NCBI GenBank assembly: GCA_023146575.1
Contig: JAGLBU010000241.1
Location: 1-5,842 of the forward strand
DNA: 5,842 nucleotides
Origin: Methylococcales bacterium
GTDB taxonomy: Bacteria > Pseudomonadota > Gammaproteobacteria > Methylococcales > Methylomonadaceae
Direction of reading: 5' to 3'
The position numbers were made by a program, and so were the translations under genes. Shown piece by piece: positions 1 to 5,842 of this stretch. The notes below the pieces were generated by a model that searched no databases, was not told the origin of the DNA, and saw only the letters and a program-made list of their open reading frames with translations. The first letter of the stretch is position 1. Each line of letters begins with the position of its first letter.

Positions 1-864
1 GAAGGTTCGGCAATTTGGGAAACGACTGAAGTGGTTGATTTTCCTTTATTTGAAGAATTTGTCCAATATGCTGATAGTTGTATTGTTCATTCTAAATACG
101 CCTTTGAACGCGTAAAAGCCGTTTTTCCAACACTCCCCCTTTATATTATTGACCAACTGTATGATATAAAACCCTTAACACGTAAAAAACCATCAAAAAG
201 TTTGTTACGAATTGGAGTTTTTGGCGGCGTTGATTTACAAAAAAAAGTCGATATTGTGATTCAGGTATTGGCCGATATTAAAAGCTTCAATCAAGACTTT
301 GATTTTCGACTTGATATTGTGGGTGCAGTCAATGAAACCTGTGATTCTATTTTTTCACTGCCTGAAAAATTAGGTATCGCCAATAAAATATTTATTCATG
401 GGCGATTAAACGAGCAACAATATCAGCAACGACTTGCTCAAACTGATGTTATTGTCGCTTTAAGAGTCCCAACAATGGGTGAAACTTCGGCAGTAGTGAT
501 GCAAGGCTTGCAATTAGGCATTCCTGTGATTGTTAATAACGTTGGCTGGTACAGTGAACTGCCTACGATTGTTGATAAAGTCTCGTCTATTGAAGTCAAA
601 CAAGGATTACACGCCTTATTATTAAAGTATGCCAATCCTGATTATTTACACACTAAAACGCAAGAAATTACCGATTATGCGCTCAAACATTTTGATTTTG
701 AACACTATATTTCACGTTATCACGCTATTTTAAAACGTGAATATCATAATTATTTAAACACGCCTCTCTACCCATTATTCGCAAAAGTTTTCAAGGATTT
801 AGAAATTATTAATGATGATATTTTATTGCACGGGCGCTTAAAACGCTTGGAAGCTCTTTTTTAA
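1..864 (+). CDS. Glycosyltransferase, GT4-like, C-terminal part (5' end outside window)
   Basis: Transfers a sugar from a nucleotide sugar to an unknown acceptor; probably cytoplasmic, with a role in polysaccharide or surface-glycan assembly (inference). The frame is open from base 1 (EGSAIWETTE...), so the GTG at 31 is not the true start; 287 residues are visible. The first ~50 residues fit the end of the N-terminal Rossmann domain (ADSCIVHSKYAFERV, about 24-38). The second domain begins near IGVFGGVD (71-78), followed by lysines 81-82 where GT-B enzymes contact phosphate. The sugar-nucleotide region is GETSAVVMQGLQLGIPVIV (160-178) followed by GWYSELP (182-188). The glutamate of GETS (161) is present, but the second glutamate of the classic EX7E motif is replaced by glycine (169), as I recall for other GETS-type GT4 proteins. 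Substrate cannot be named. It converges on mfnB and their stops overlap. Confidence 0.87.
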   Translation, partial: EGSAIWETTEVVDFPLFEEFVQYADSCIVHSKYAFERVKAVFPTLPLYIIDQLYDIKPLTRKKPSKSLLRIGVFGGVDLQKKVDIVIQVLADIKSFNQDFDFRLDIVGAVNETCDSIFSLPEKLGIANKIFIHGRLNEQQYQQRLAQTDVIVALRVPTMGETSAVVMQGLQLGIPVIVNNVGWYSELPTIVDKVSSIEVKQGLHALLLKYANPDYLHTKTQEITDYALKHFDFEHYISRYHAILKREYHNYLNTPLYPLFAKVFKDLEIINDDILLHGRLKRLEALF

Positions 865-1541
865 GCCCTAACAATCTGTGCTTTAATGTCTAAAACCGCA
901 TCATGCTCTAGTGCTGAAATACGGTTTTGTTTATGACACAACGCCCCTCGAAAACCCAGATAATCAGGCTTCAATGTCATTAAAGTCTGAATGTCGCTCT
1001 TTTTTAACGACCCTGCCAGCCCTGATAACAAGTTTTGTTGCTGCACCTCGTTTACAAACGCATGGATTTTTTGAAAAGGCATTATATCAACAAGTGAGCC
1101 TTGTTTTTTATCCAAGGTATCCAACATAACCCCCGTAAAACCCGCCTGTTTTAAGACCTGAATAATGTCTAAATGAGGGAGCACATCAGCAAATAAAACC
1201 GCAATCAGCGATAAATTCAACGGTTTTAATTCAGATAATTTATTCAATGTTACCTGTATATTACCTTTTGGAAAAAACCCTATTTTAATATAATCAACCT
1301 GCGTTGTTGCCATCTTTTTAATCGCATCAAACACAAGCTTAGGCTCCATCGGTAAATCACCAATGGTCGCACTGATTAAACATCGTCCTTGAACCATTTG
1401 AACAATCTCGGCTATTTCCTCAATCTCCAATGCACCCAATGCACCTTTAGACGGTTGTTTCAAATCAATAATATCCACACCGACCTTTAAAACGGCTAAG
1501 GCTTCCTCCTTGTTCATTACACTGGCTAACATCCCTGTCAT
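861..1541 (-). CDS. mfnB: (5-formylfuran-3-yl)methyl phosphate synthase MfnB
   Basis: Known family role: condenses two glyceraldehyde-3-phosphate molecules to 4-(hydroxymethyl)-2-furancarboxaldehyde phosphate, the furan precursor of methanofuran, the formyl carrier of the H4MPT-linked C1 pathway; cytoplasmic TIM-barrel aldolase-like enzyme. The 226 residues are close to family length. The signature is the N-terminal LASVMNKEEA...GVDIIDLKQPSKGALGA. D26 and K28 match the Asp25/Lys27 (Schiff-base) pair I recall for the Methanocaldococcus enzyme; K86 in DYIKIGFF and D141/K145 in GVMLDTLDKK match Lys85 and Asp151/Lys155, with constant spacing within each block. All catalytic residues therefore look intact. 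The ATG at 1541 overlaps the DUF447 stop as ATGA and has AGAGG (1552-1556) ten bases upstream. Met4 would fit the usual family N-terminus (MLxSV) but has no spaced Shine-Dalgarno. Last gene of the alaC-hom-DUF447-mfnB unit. Confidence 0.92.
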   Translation of the reverse strand: MTGMLASVMNKEEALAVLKVGVDIIDLKQPSKGALGALEIEEIAEIVQMVQGRCLISATIGDLPMEPKLVFDAIKKMATTQVDYIKIGFFPKGNIQVTLNKLSELKPLNLSLIAVLFADVLPHLDIIQVLKQAGFTGVMLDTLDKKQGSLVDIMPFQKIHAFVNEVQQQNLLSGLAGSLKKSDIQTLMTLKPDYLGFRGALCHKQNRISALEHDAVLDIKAQIVRA

Positions 1542-2104
1542 TTCAACTTAACCTCTTGTTTATGCTGATTGATTAACACCATCAACCAATTCCACGCTTC
1601 CCACTCTCGATCTCCTGCGGTCTTTTCAACCCCGATACGTAAATACTCAATTTCGGTTTCAATTTTTTCTAAGGACAATCGCTTTAAACGACTGCATAAA
1701 ATCGCCGCTTCAATCACTGAATATTGGCCGCGATTAAAACCTAAAAATGGTTTATGCATAACCGTATGCACAACTTTACAAAACAACTTTGGACGAATAG
1801 CATCGTCTTCAACACGAATAAGTTCTACTTCGCTGTGTGCCAACGCATTGCTTAACACCTTTCCAGTAATTTTATCTGTCGCTTGTAACGCCCAGTCACG
1901 ATGCCCTGTCAAACACCCCGCAAAAACTCGCACATCATCGCAATAATTCACCACGGCAACGCCTAAGCTTATAATATTATCCAATGTCGTTGAGGGTTTA
2001 AAAGGCAAAATAACCAATTCATCCTCTAAAACATGAATCCCCATCGGAGCAATATGAACCAATCCCTCTTGATTCATTGATGTCACAATAACTTCCTGAA
2101 TCAT
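1538..2104 (-). CDS. DUF447 family protein, probable FMN-binding split-barrel protein
   Basis: A 188-residue protein of the DUF447 family, shared by methanogenic archaea and aerobic methylotrophs; its reaction is unknown to me. Archaeal members have a flavin-reductase-like split beta-barrel and at least one was, as I recall, crystallised with FMN. Conserved-looking blocks are HIAPMG (17-22), KPSTTLDN (36-43), NYCDDVRVFAGCLTG (53-67), then a helical C-terminal half with NRGQYSVIEAAILCSRL (124-140) and EKTAGDREWEAWNWLM (160-175). No signal peptide or membrane segment is visible, so it is likely cytoplasmic. It starts six bases after the hom stop and overlaps mfnB by four bases. The sequence before its ATG (TTTAAAATAACTTTAT) has no Shine-Dalgarno, which suggests translation by coupling to hom. 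Association with mfnB points to methanofuran or tetrahydromethanopterin-analogue synthesis (inference). Confidence 0.88.
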   Translation of the reverse strand: MIQEVIVTSMNQEGLVHIAPMGIHVLEDELVILPFKPSTTLDNIISLGVAVVNYCDDVRVFAGCLTGHRDWALQATDKITGKVLSNALAHSEVELIRVEDDAIRPKLFCKVVHTVMHKPFLGFNRGQYSVIEAAILCSRLKRLSLEKIETEIEYLRIGVEKTAGDREWEAWNWLMVLINQHKQEVKLK

Positions 2105-2110
2105 ATAAAG

Positions 2111-3424
2111 TTATTTTAAAGTTTCCATCCGAATACGGATCACTTTATCTTTAATCGCTGCCAGTTTTTGAATTTCTTCAATCGCCGCGTTCATTTTCTT
2201 TTCAAGCGTGGTTTTCATAATCATAATGATAGGAACATGCTTCATAGATTTTTCAAGTGGCTCTTTTTGTAACATCGCCTCAATGCTAATTTGATGCTTG
2301 GCTAAAATTTTAGTAACCTCAGATAAAACCCCTGATTTATCTTCTGCATTTAAGCGTAAATAATAAGCGGTTTGAATATCCTCGGCGGCTAGTATAGGAA
2401 TATCCGTAATAGAGTTCGCTTGAAAGGCTAAATGCGGCACATGGTTTTCAGGGTCGGTCGTTAAGGCTCTCACCACATCCACCACATCCGCCACTACCGC
2501 AGAAGCGGTCGGTTCTGCCCCTGCCCCTGCGCCATAATAAAGCGTAGGACCTACTGCATCCCCTTGAACTAAAATAGCGTTCATTACCCCATCCACATTC
2601 GCCAACAAACGACGATGCGGAATCAACGTTGGATGGACTCGTAACTCAATTCCTTTCGCTGTTTTACGGGCAATGCCTAAGTGTTTGATAATATAACCAA
2701 GTTCTTGGGCATAATTAACATCTTCCCGTGTAACCTGAGTCAGTCCCTCAATGTAAACTTTTTCAAACTGCAATGGAATCCCATACGCAATTGAAGCTAA
2801 AATAGTCAATTTATGCGCCGCATCAATCCCTTCAATATCAAACGCAGGATCGGCTTCAGCATAGCCTAAGGCTTGAGCTTCGGCTAAAACGGCTTCAAAA
2901 TCACGACCTTTATCCCGCATTTCCGTTAAAATAAAATTTCCCGTACCATTAATGATGCCAGCAAGCCATTCAATTTGATTCCCACTTAAGCCTTCACGTA
3001 AGGCTTTAATAATGGGGATACCTCCTGCAACCGCGGCTTCAAAGGCAACCATCACCCCTTTTGCACTCGCTTGTTCAAAAATTTCATTCCCATGCAACGC
3101 AATTAAAGCTTTATTGGCGGTTACAACATGTTTTCCACGAGCAATCGCAATTGAAATCAAATCTTTCGCTAAACTATCTCCACCAATAAGCTCTAAAATA
3201 ATATCAATTTCAGGGTCATTAATAATTTCCAAAGGATCAGTGGTTAGTTCAATACCATCCGTATTACAAATTCGTTCTTTGTTTAAGCTTCGAGCGCAGG
3301 CGCGTGTGACGATGATCTCCCGCCCCGCACGCCGAGCGATCTCAACAGCGTTCCGTTTTAACACATTAATTGCACCACCGCCCACAACCCCTAATCCTAA
3401 TACACCGATTTTTACAGGTTTCAA
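2111..3424 (-). CDS. hom: Homoserine dehydrogenase
   Basis: Reduces L-aspartate 4-semialdehyde to L-homoserine with NAD(P)H, the branch point to threonine and methionine; cytoplasmic. At 437 residues it is the usual monofunctional length, with no aspartokinase fusion. Order: Rossmann domain with GVLGLGVVGGG (7-17), ELIGG (78-82) and TANKAL (102-107, Lys105 catalytic region); catalytic domain with AGIINGTGNFIL (155-166) and GYAEADPAFDIEGIDAAHK (187-205), where E190, D201 and K205 line up with yeast E208, D219 and K223; and GAGAGAEPTASAVVADVVD (298-316). A C-terminal ACT domain (about 352-430, LRLNAEDKSGVLSEVTKIL) suggests feedback control, typically by threonine. The start is TTG, chosen because AAGGAG lies six bases upstream and the Rossmann motif follows at the normal distance. 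It lies 41 bases after alaC. thrC, its common partner, is not next to it. Confidence 0.97.
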   Translation of the reverse strand: MKPVKIGVLGLGVVGGGAINVLKRNAVEIARRAGREIIVTRACARSLNKERICNTDGIELTTDPLEIINDPEIDIILELIGGDSLAKDLISIAIARGKHVVTANKALIALHGNEIFEQASAKGVMVAFEAAVAGGIPIIKALREGLSGNQIEWLAGIINGTGNFILTEMRDKGRDFEAVLAEAQALGYAEADPAFDIEGIDAAHKLTILASIAYGIPLQFEKVYIEGLTQVTREDVNYAQELGYIIKHLGIARKTAKGIELRVHPTLIPHRRLLANVDGVMNAILVQGDAVGPTLYYGAGAGAEPTASAVVADVVDVVRALTTDPENHVPHLAFQANSITDIPILAAEDIQTAYYLRLNAEDKSGVLSEVTKILAKHQISIEAMLQKEPLEKSMKHVPIIMIMKTTLEKKMNAAIEEIQKLAAIKDKVIRIRMETLK

Positions 3425-3430
3425 ATTTAA

Positions 3431-3436
3431 CTCCTT
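3431..3436 (-). promoter_or_regulatory. Strong Shine-Dalgarno that sets the TTG start of hom
   Basis: Read on the minus strand the bases are AAGGAG, preceded by GA, with a six-base spacer (TTAAAT) to the TTG at 3424-3422. No ATG or GTG in the hom frame lies between this site and the end of alaC, so the TTG is the only well-placed start. This is the strongest ribosome binding site in the window. Confidence 0.85.
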
Positions 3437-3464
3437 CGCGTAAACATTATTAACTCTGGTAAGT

Positions 3465-3470
3465 ATTATA
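3465..3470 (-). promoter_or_regulatory. Possible -10 element for an internal hom promoter
   Basis: The minus strand reads TATAAT, an exact sigma70 -10 consensus, overlapping the stop codon of alaC and lying about 40 bases before the hom start. There is no TG extension, and no good -35 hexamer at 16-18 bases; the best positions read TATGTT-like sequence. In an AT-rich genome such a match occurs often by chance, so this is only a possible secondary promoter giving hom some independence from alaC. Confidence 0.2.
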
Positions 3471-4650
3471 CAACGTTGTCTTTTTTAAACATATTTCGAA
3501 TCCCTCTGAGCGCCTGACGAGTTCTATGTTCATTTTCAATTAAACTAAATCGAACATGGTCATCGCCATATTGTCCAAAACCAATTCCAGGTGAGACTGC
3601 CACTTTAGCATCTATAATCATTTTTTTACAAAACTCTAATGACCCCATAAATTGATAGGCTTCTGGAATTTTCGCCCACACAAACATAGTAGCTTTTGGT
3701 TTTTCAACCTGCCAGCCTAAACTATTGAGCCCGTTACATAAAACATCGCGCCGATCTTTATACATCGCACAAATCTCCTTAACACACTCTTGAGAATCTT
3801 CCAATGCATGAATTGCGGCAACTTGGATAGGCGTAAATGTTCCATAATCCAAATAAGATTTCATTCGTGTTAACGCCGCCACCAAGGTCGAATTTCCACA
3901 CATAAATCCTACCCGCCATCCAGGCATATTGTAACTTTTAGACAGTGAAAAAAACTCAACCGCTATCTCTTTTGCCCCTTTTACTTCTAAAATTGAAGGC
4001 GCTTTATAACCATCAAACACAATGTCCGCATACGCTATGTCGTGTACAACCCAAATATTATGTTCTTTTGCGACGGCAATGATTCGCTCAAAAAAATCCA
4101 ACTCAATACATTGTGTGGTTGGATTTCCAGGAAAATTTAAAATTAACATTTTAGGCTTAGGCCATGAATCAACAATCGCCTTATGTAACTCTTCAAAAAA
4201 ATCACCCCCTTCTATCAATGGGACATGGCGTAAATCTGCGCCCGCAATTACCACCCCATAAGGATGAATAGGATAAGCTGGGTTAGGCACTAAAACCACA
4301 TCACCTGGTCCTAATGTTGCCATCGCTAAATGCGCTAAACCTTCTTTTGAACCAATCGTTACAATCGCTTCGGTTTCAGGGTTTAAATCAACCGAATAAC
4401 GACGTTTATACCAATCACAAATAGCCTCTCGTAATCTCGGAATTCCTTTTGAAACTGAATAACGATGCGTATCATCTCGTTGTGCTGCCTCAATCATTTT
4501 ATCCACAATATGCTTAGGCGTAGGCTGATCAGGATTCCCCATGCCAAAATCAATAATATCTTCACCCTCCGCTCGCGCTTTGGCTTTTAACTCATTGACA
4601 ATATTAAAAACATACGGCGGTAAACGACTAATACGGTGAAATTCTTCCAT
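3466..4650 (-). CDS. alaC: Alanine transaminase AlaC (class I/II PLP aminotransferase)
   Basis: Interconverts pyruvate + glutamate and alanine + 2-oxoglutarate in the cytoplasm. The 394-residue protein closely follows E. coli AlaC as I remember it (RLPPYVFNI 9-17; [12 protein letters not shown] 30-41; [15 protein letters not shown] 94-108; [11 protein letters not shown] 119-129). PLP-fold residues are visible: N176 in [10 protein letters not shown]204 and Y207 in HDIAYADIV, Schiff-base lysine K238 in [13 protein letters not shown]246 in the phosphate-binding motif, and R367 in HVRFSLIE as the substrate carboxylate arginine. ATG start at 4650 with only a weak GAG seven bases upstream; the N-terminus aligns with the family. 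It is the first gene after the promoter at 4713-4685 and is followed by hom, an arrangement I know from other proteobacteria. Assignment to AlaC rather than another aminotransferase rests on these long near-identical blocks; substrate specificity is not proven by sequence. Confidence 0.93.
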   Translation of the reverse strand: MEEFHRISRLPPYVFNIVNELKAKARAEGEDIIDFGMGNPDQPTPKHIVDKMIEAAQRDDTHRYSVSKGIPRLREAICDWYKRRYSVDLNPETEAIVTIGSKEGLAHLAMATLGPGDVVLVPNPAYPIHPYGVVIAGADLRHVPLIEGGDFFEELHKAIVDSWPKPKMLILNFPGNPTTQCIELDFFERIIAVAKEHNIWVVHDIAYADIVFDGYKAPSILEVKGAKEIAVEFFSLSKSYNMPGWRVGFMCGNSTLVAALTRMKSYLDYGTFTPIQVAAIHALEDSQECVKEICAMYKDRRDVLCNGLNSLGWQVEKPKATMFVWAKIPEAYQFMGSLEFCKKMIIDAKVAVSPGIGFGQYGDDHVRFSLIENEHRTRQALRGIRNMFKKDNVV

Positions 4651-4684
4651 TGATAACTCGTGCCAAATAAAAATAAAGCAACTT

Positions 4685-4713
4685 AAACTACTGCTCTTAT
4701 CCTATACTGTCAA
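4685..4713 (-). promoter_or_regulatory. Sigma70-type promoter for the alaC-hom-DUF447-mfnB unit
   Basis: On the minus strand a perfect -35 hexamer TTGACA (4713-4708) is followed by a 17-base spacer and TAGTTT (4690-4685), which keeps the three most conserved -10 positions (T1, A2, T6). Transcription would begin near 4678, giving a leader of about 28 bases before the alaC ATG. It lies in the largest intergenic gap of the window (4651-4745), which otherwise shows no hairpin, attenuator or riboswitch. The spacing supports it; the -10 is weak. Confidence 0.55.
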
Positions 4714-4745
4714 CAATCCAGCAACTTATTAACCATAATAAAAAT

Positions 4746-5216
4746 CTATTTTATTAATTGTAAATCAACCTTGTCTGAATATTGAAAGGGAAAAGGAATG
4801 GCAAAACTGGTCACACCAATACTACCTTTAATTTTATAATCTAAACTTTGTTTTGCTAATGAAAACCATTGCCCCCATCCCTGAACGACATCGGCTAAAT
4901 TACTGCTCACATCTGTTTCTAAATACCCCTCCCCTAACGCAGGAATAACCACCGATTTATTACTCAAACCTTTAGCAAAAGATTTATCGTTAATAAATAA
5001 TTGGTATGTCAAGTTTTGAATTGGTAATGGAAATGAATTAGGATTTTTAATATGTAACCTCAGTCTATAAACTTGTTCTGATAACCCTAATTTAACTAAT
5101 TGAAAGTTTTCTAAATTAACTTTTGGCGCAATCGCCTTTAAAGAGAATAAAGAATTGTTGGTGTTGGAACAAGCGCTTAATAAAAAAACACCCATGATTA
5201 AAAAAATAATTTTCAC
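4746..5216 (-). CDS. LEA14/WHy-type small lipoprotein
   Basis: A 156-residue predicted lipoprotein. The N-terminus MKIIFLIMGVFLLSAC is a short type II signal peptide: Lys2, a hydrophobic core, and lipobox LSAC with the lipidated cysteine at 16. Residues 17-18 are Ser-Asn, with no Asp at +2, so outer-membrane sorting is expected (inference). The mature part resembles the LEA type 2 / WHy beta-sandwich fold: APKVNLENFQLVKLGLSEQVYRLRLHIKNPNSFPLPIQNLTYQLFIN, with the typical 'NPNxxPLPI' turn (58-66), then alternating strands to VTSFAIPFPFQYSDKVDL. In bacteria this fold has no firmly established biochemical role. The start is GTG; the only in-frame ATG (Met8) would remove the charged signal-peptide end, and a stop lies 12 bases upstream of the GTG. 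It lies 38 bases after the SDR gene on the same strand; AAAAAAGGC upstream is a weak, distant ribosome binding site. Confidence 0.8.
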   Translation of the reverse strand: MKIIFLIMGVFLLSACSNTNNSLFSLKAIAPKVNLENFQLVKLGLSEQVYRLRLHIKNPNSFPLPIQNLTYQLFINDKSFAKGLSNKSVVIPALGEGYLETDVSSNLADVVQGWGQWFSLAKQSLDYKIKGSIGVTSFAIPFPFQYSDKVDLQLIK

Positions 5217-5254
5217 GATAAAATTTTAGCCTTTTTTAAAAAAATAGTTTAAAT

Positions 5255-5842
5255 TTACGCTTTATCAAGCATAAAATCTAGCCAACTTGTCGGTAAAATA
5301 CGCTTTAAAAAACCAAATAGATACGTTGGGAATGTTACGTAATAACGTGCTTTGGGATTCGTTGATTCTAAAGCCATCAATAATTTTTGAGTGACCGCTT
5401 CTGGCGATAAAGTAAAAGGGACAACATCCTTTTCAGAACTTAAACGTTTTTCAATCTCTAAATACGCCTTTTTGTGGAAACTATTTTCAATAGAAATATT
5501 ATTTTTATACATTAAAAACGCATTTTTTCTAAAATTACTTCGTATAGGTCCTGGTTCTATCATGGAAACAAAAATTCCGCTCCCTCTTAATTCCAATCGA
5601 AGTGTATCCGCCAAGCCTTCAAGCGCATATTTGCTGGCATTGTACGCACCTCGATATTTCATCGCCACAAACCCCAACACCGAGCTGTTGTAAATAATAC
5701 GCCCATAACCTTGTTGACGCATCATCGGTAAAATTAAATTTGTAAGTTCATGCGTGCCAAAAAAATTAGTTTCGAATTGTTTTTTTAAAACTGACCTCGA
5801 TAAATCTTCAACCGCACCAGGTTGCCCATACGCCCCGTTATT
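5255..5842 (-). CDS. Short-chain dehydrogenase/reductase, YbbO-like, 5' end outside window
   Basis: NAD(P)-dependent oxidoreductase of the classical SDR family; substrate unknown, with E. coli YbbO (reported to reduce aldehydes) the closest relative I recognise. The frame stays open from 5842, so the Met at 5725 is internal; 195 residues are visible. They start at the NNGAYGQPG motif (NNAG equivalent, 1-9), then the active-site Asn in TNFFG (26), IIYNSSVLG (49-57, catalytic Ser54), YNASK (Tyr67, Lys71) and IEPGPIRSNF (95-104). The missing part is the N-terminal TGxxxGIG cofactor loop. The C-terminus (ARYYVTFPTYLFGFLKRILP) matches the YbbO-type ending RYPVT...LKRLLP as I remember it, and its hydrophobic stretch could touch the membrane. 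The downstream lipoprotein gene follows at 38 bases and may be co-transcribed; the gap has no GC-rich hairpin. Confidence 0.92.
   Translation of the reverse strand, partial: NNGAYGQPGAVEDLSRSVLKKQFETNFFGTHELTNLILPMMRQQGYGRIIYNSSVLGFVAMKYRGAYNASKYALEGLADTLRLELRGSGIFVSMIEPGPIRSNFRKNAFLMYKNNISIENSFHKKAYLEIEKRLSSEKDVVPFTLSPEAVTQKLLMALESTNPKARYYVTFPTYLFGFLKRILPTSWLDFMLDKA

Noticed and set aside
31..33. GTG at 31 as the start of the glycosyltransferase
   Set aside because: The frame is open and protein-like back to base 1, no Shine-Dalgarno precedes it, and starting here would leave only part of a GT-B protein. It is an internal valine codon.
843..861. Terminator-like GCTTGGAAGC followed by CTTTTTT at the end of the glycosyltransferase
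   Set aside because: A usable loop leaves only a three-base-pair stem, and the T-run lies inside coding sequence. Not enough for an intrinsic terminator.
1569..1946. 125-codon open frame on the + strand opposite the DUF447 gene
   Set aside because: Antisense to a conserved protein, with no motif and a Ser/Thr/Arg-rich composition expected from a shadow frame.
3012..3443. 143-codon open frame on the + strand opposite hom
   Set aside because: It is antisense to the strongly conserved Rossmann and TANK region of hom. Its protein is a low-complexity Ala/Ile/Ser/Pro-rich sequence with no recognisable motif, typical of a frame mirrored from a real gene.
5231..5247. TTTTTTAAAAAA palindrome between the SDR and lipoprotein genes
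   Set aside because: A pure A/T palindrome without GC stem is common in AT-rich DNA. It does not make a terminator, and I see no operator half-sites with specific sequence.
5391..5693. 100-codon open frame on the + strand opposite the SDR gene
   Set aside because: It covers the SDR active-site region in reverse and has no domain or credible start context.
5723..5725. ATG at 5725 as the start of the SDR
   Set aside because: Upstream codons in the same frame encode the conserved NNGAYG and TNFFG motifs up to the window edge, so this is an internal methionine.
1..5842. CRISPR arrays, tRNA or rRNA genes, insertion sequences, phage or defence genes
   Set aside because: No regularly spaced repeats, cloverleaf-like sequences, transposase motifs or terminal inverted repeats were seen. 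The window is almost fully occupied by metabolic genes.

Overview
The window looks like a stretch of an AT-rich gammaproteobacterial chromosome, most plausibly from a methylotroph or methanotroph related to Methylococcales. The proteins of alaC, hom and the YbbO-like SDR resemble gammaproteobacterial versions. They sit next to mfnB and a DUF447 gene, which belong to the 'archaeal-type' C1 cofactor toolkit (methanofuran and tetrahydromethanopterin analogues) found in aerobic methylotrophs. The taxonomic call is inference; no rRNA or marker search was possible. Coding density is very high, no gap between genes exceeds about 95 bases, and I see no mobile element, tRNA, rRNA or CRISPR.

Layout. 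From 1 to 864 (+) is the 3' part of a GT4-type glycosyltransferase whose 5' end lies outside the window. All other genes are on the minus strand, read right to left: a 5'-truncated short-chain dehydrogenase (5842-5255), a small LEA14/WHy-type lipoprotein (5216-4746), a gap with a good sigma70-like promoter (4713-4685), then alaC (4650-3466), hom (3424-2111), a DUF447 flavoprotein-like gene (2104-1538) and mfnB (1541-861). The glycosyltransferase and mfnB converge and share the four bases TTAA (861-864), so there is no intergenic terminator between them.

How the genes may work together. alaC-hom-DUF447-mfnB reads as one transcription unit: gaps of 41 and 6 bases, then an ATGA overlap. The first two genes are amino-acid metabolism (alanine transamination; aspartate semialdehyde to homoserine). 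The last two belong to methanofuran-type cofactor synthesis: MfnB makes the furan phosphate, and DUF447 is an uncharacterised, probably FMN-binding companion. The usual partner of hom, thrC, is not downstream. In the archaeal pathway the step after MfnB is an alanine-dependent transamination, which makes the presence of an alanine aminotransferase in the same operon worth a second look, although this AlaC closely resembles the ordinary housekeeping enzyme.

There is no clear sign of a wholly new system. The most interesting points are the DUF447-mfnB coupling, the possible AlaC link to the furan amine step, and several non-standard translation starts (TTG for hom, GTG for the lipoprotein, no visible Shine-Dalgarno for DUF447).
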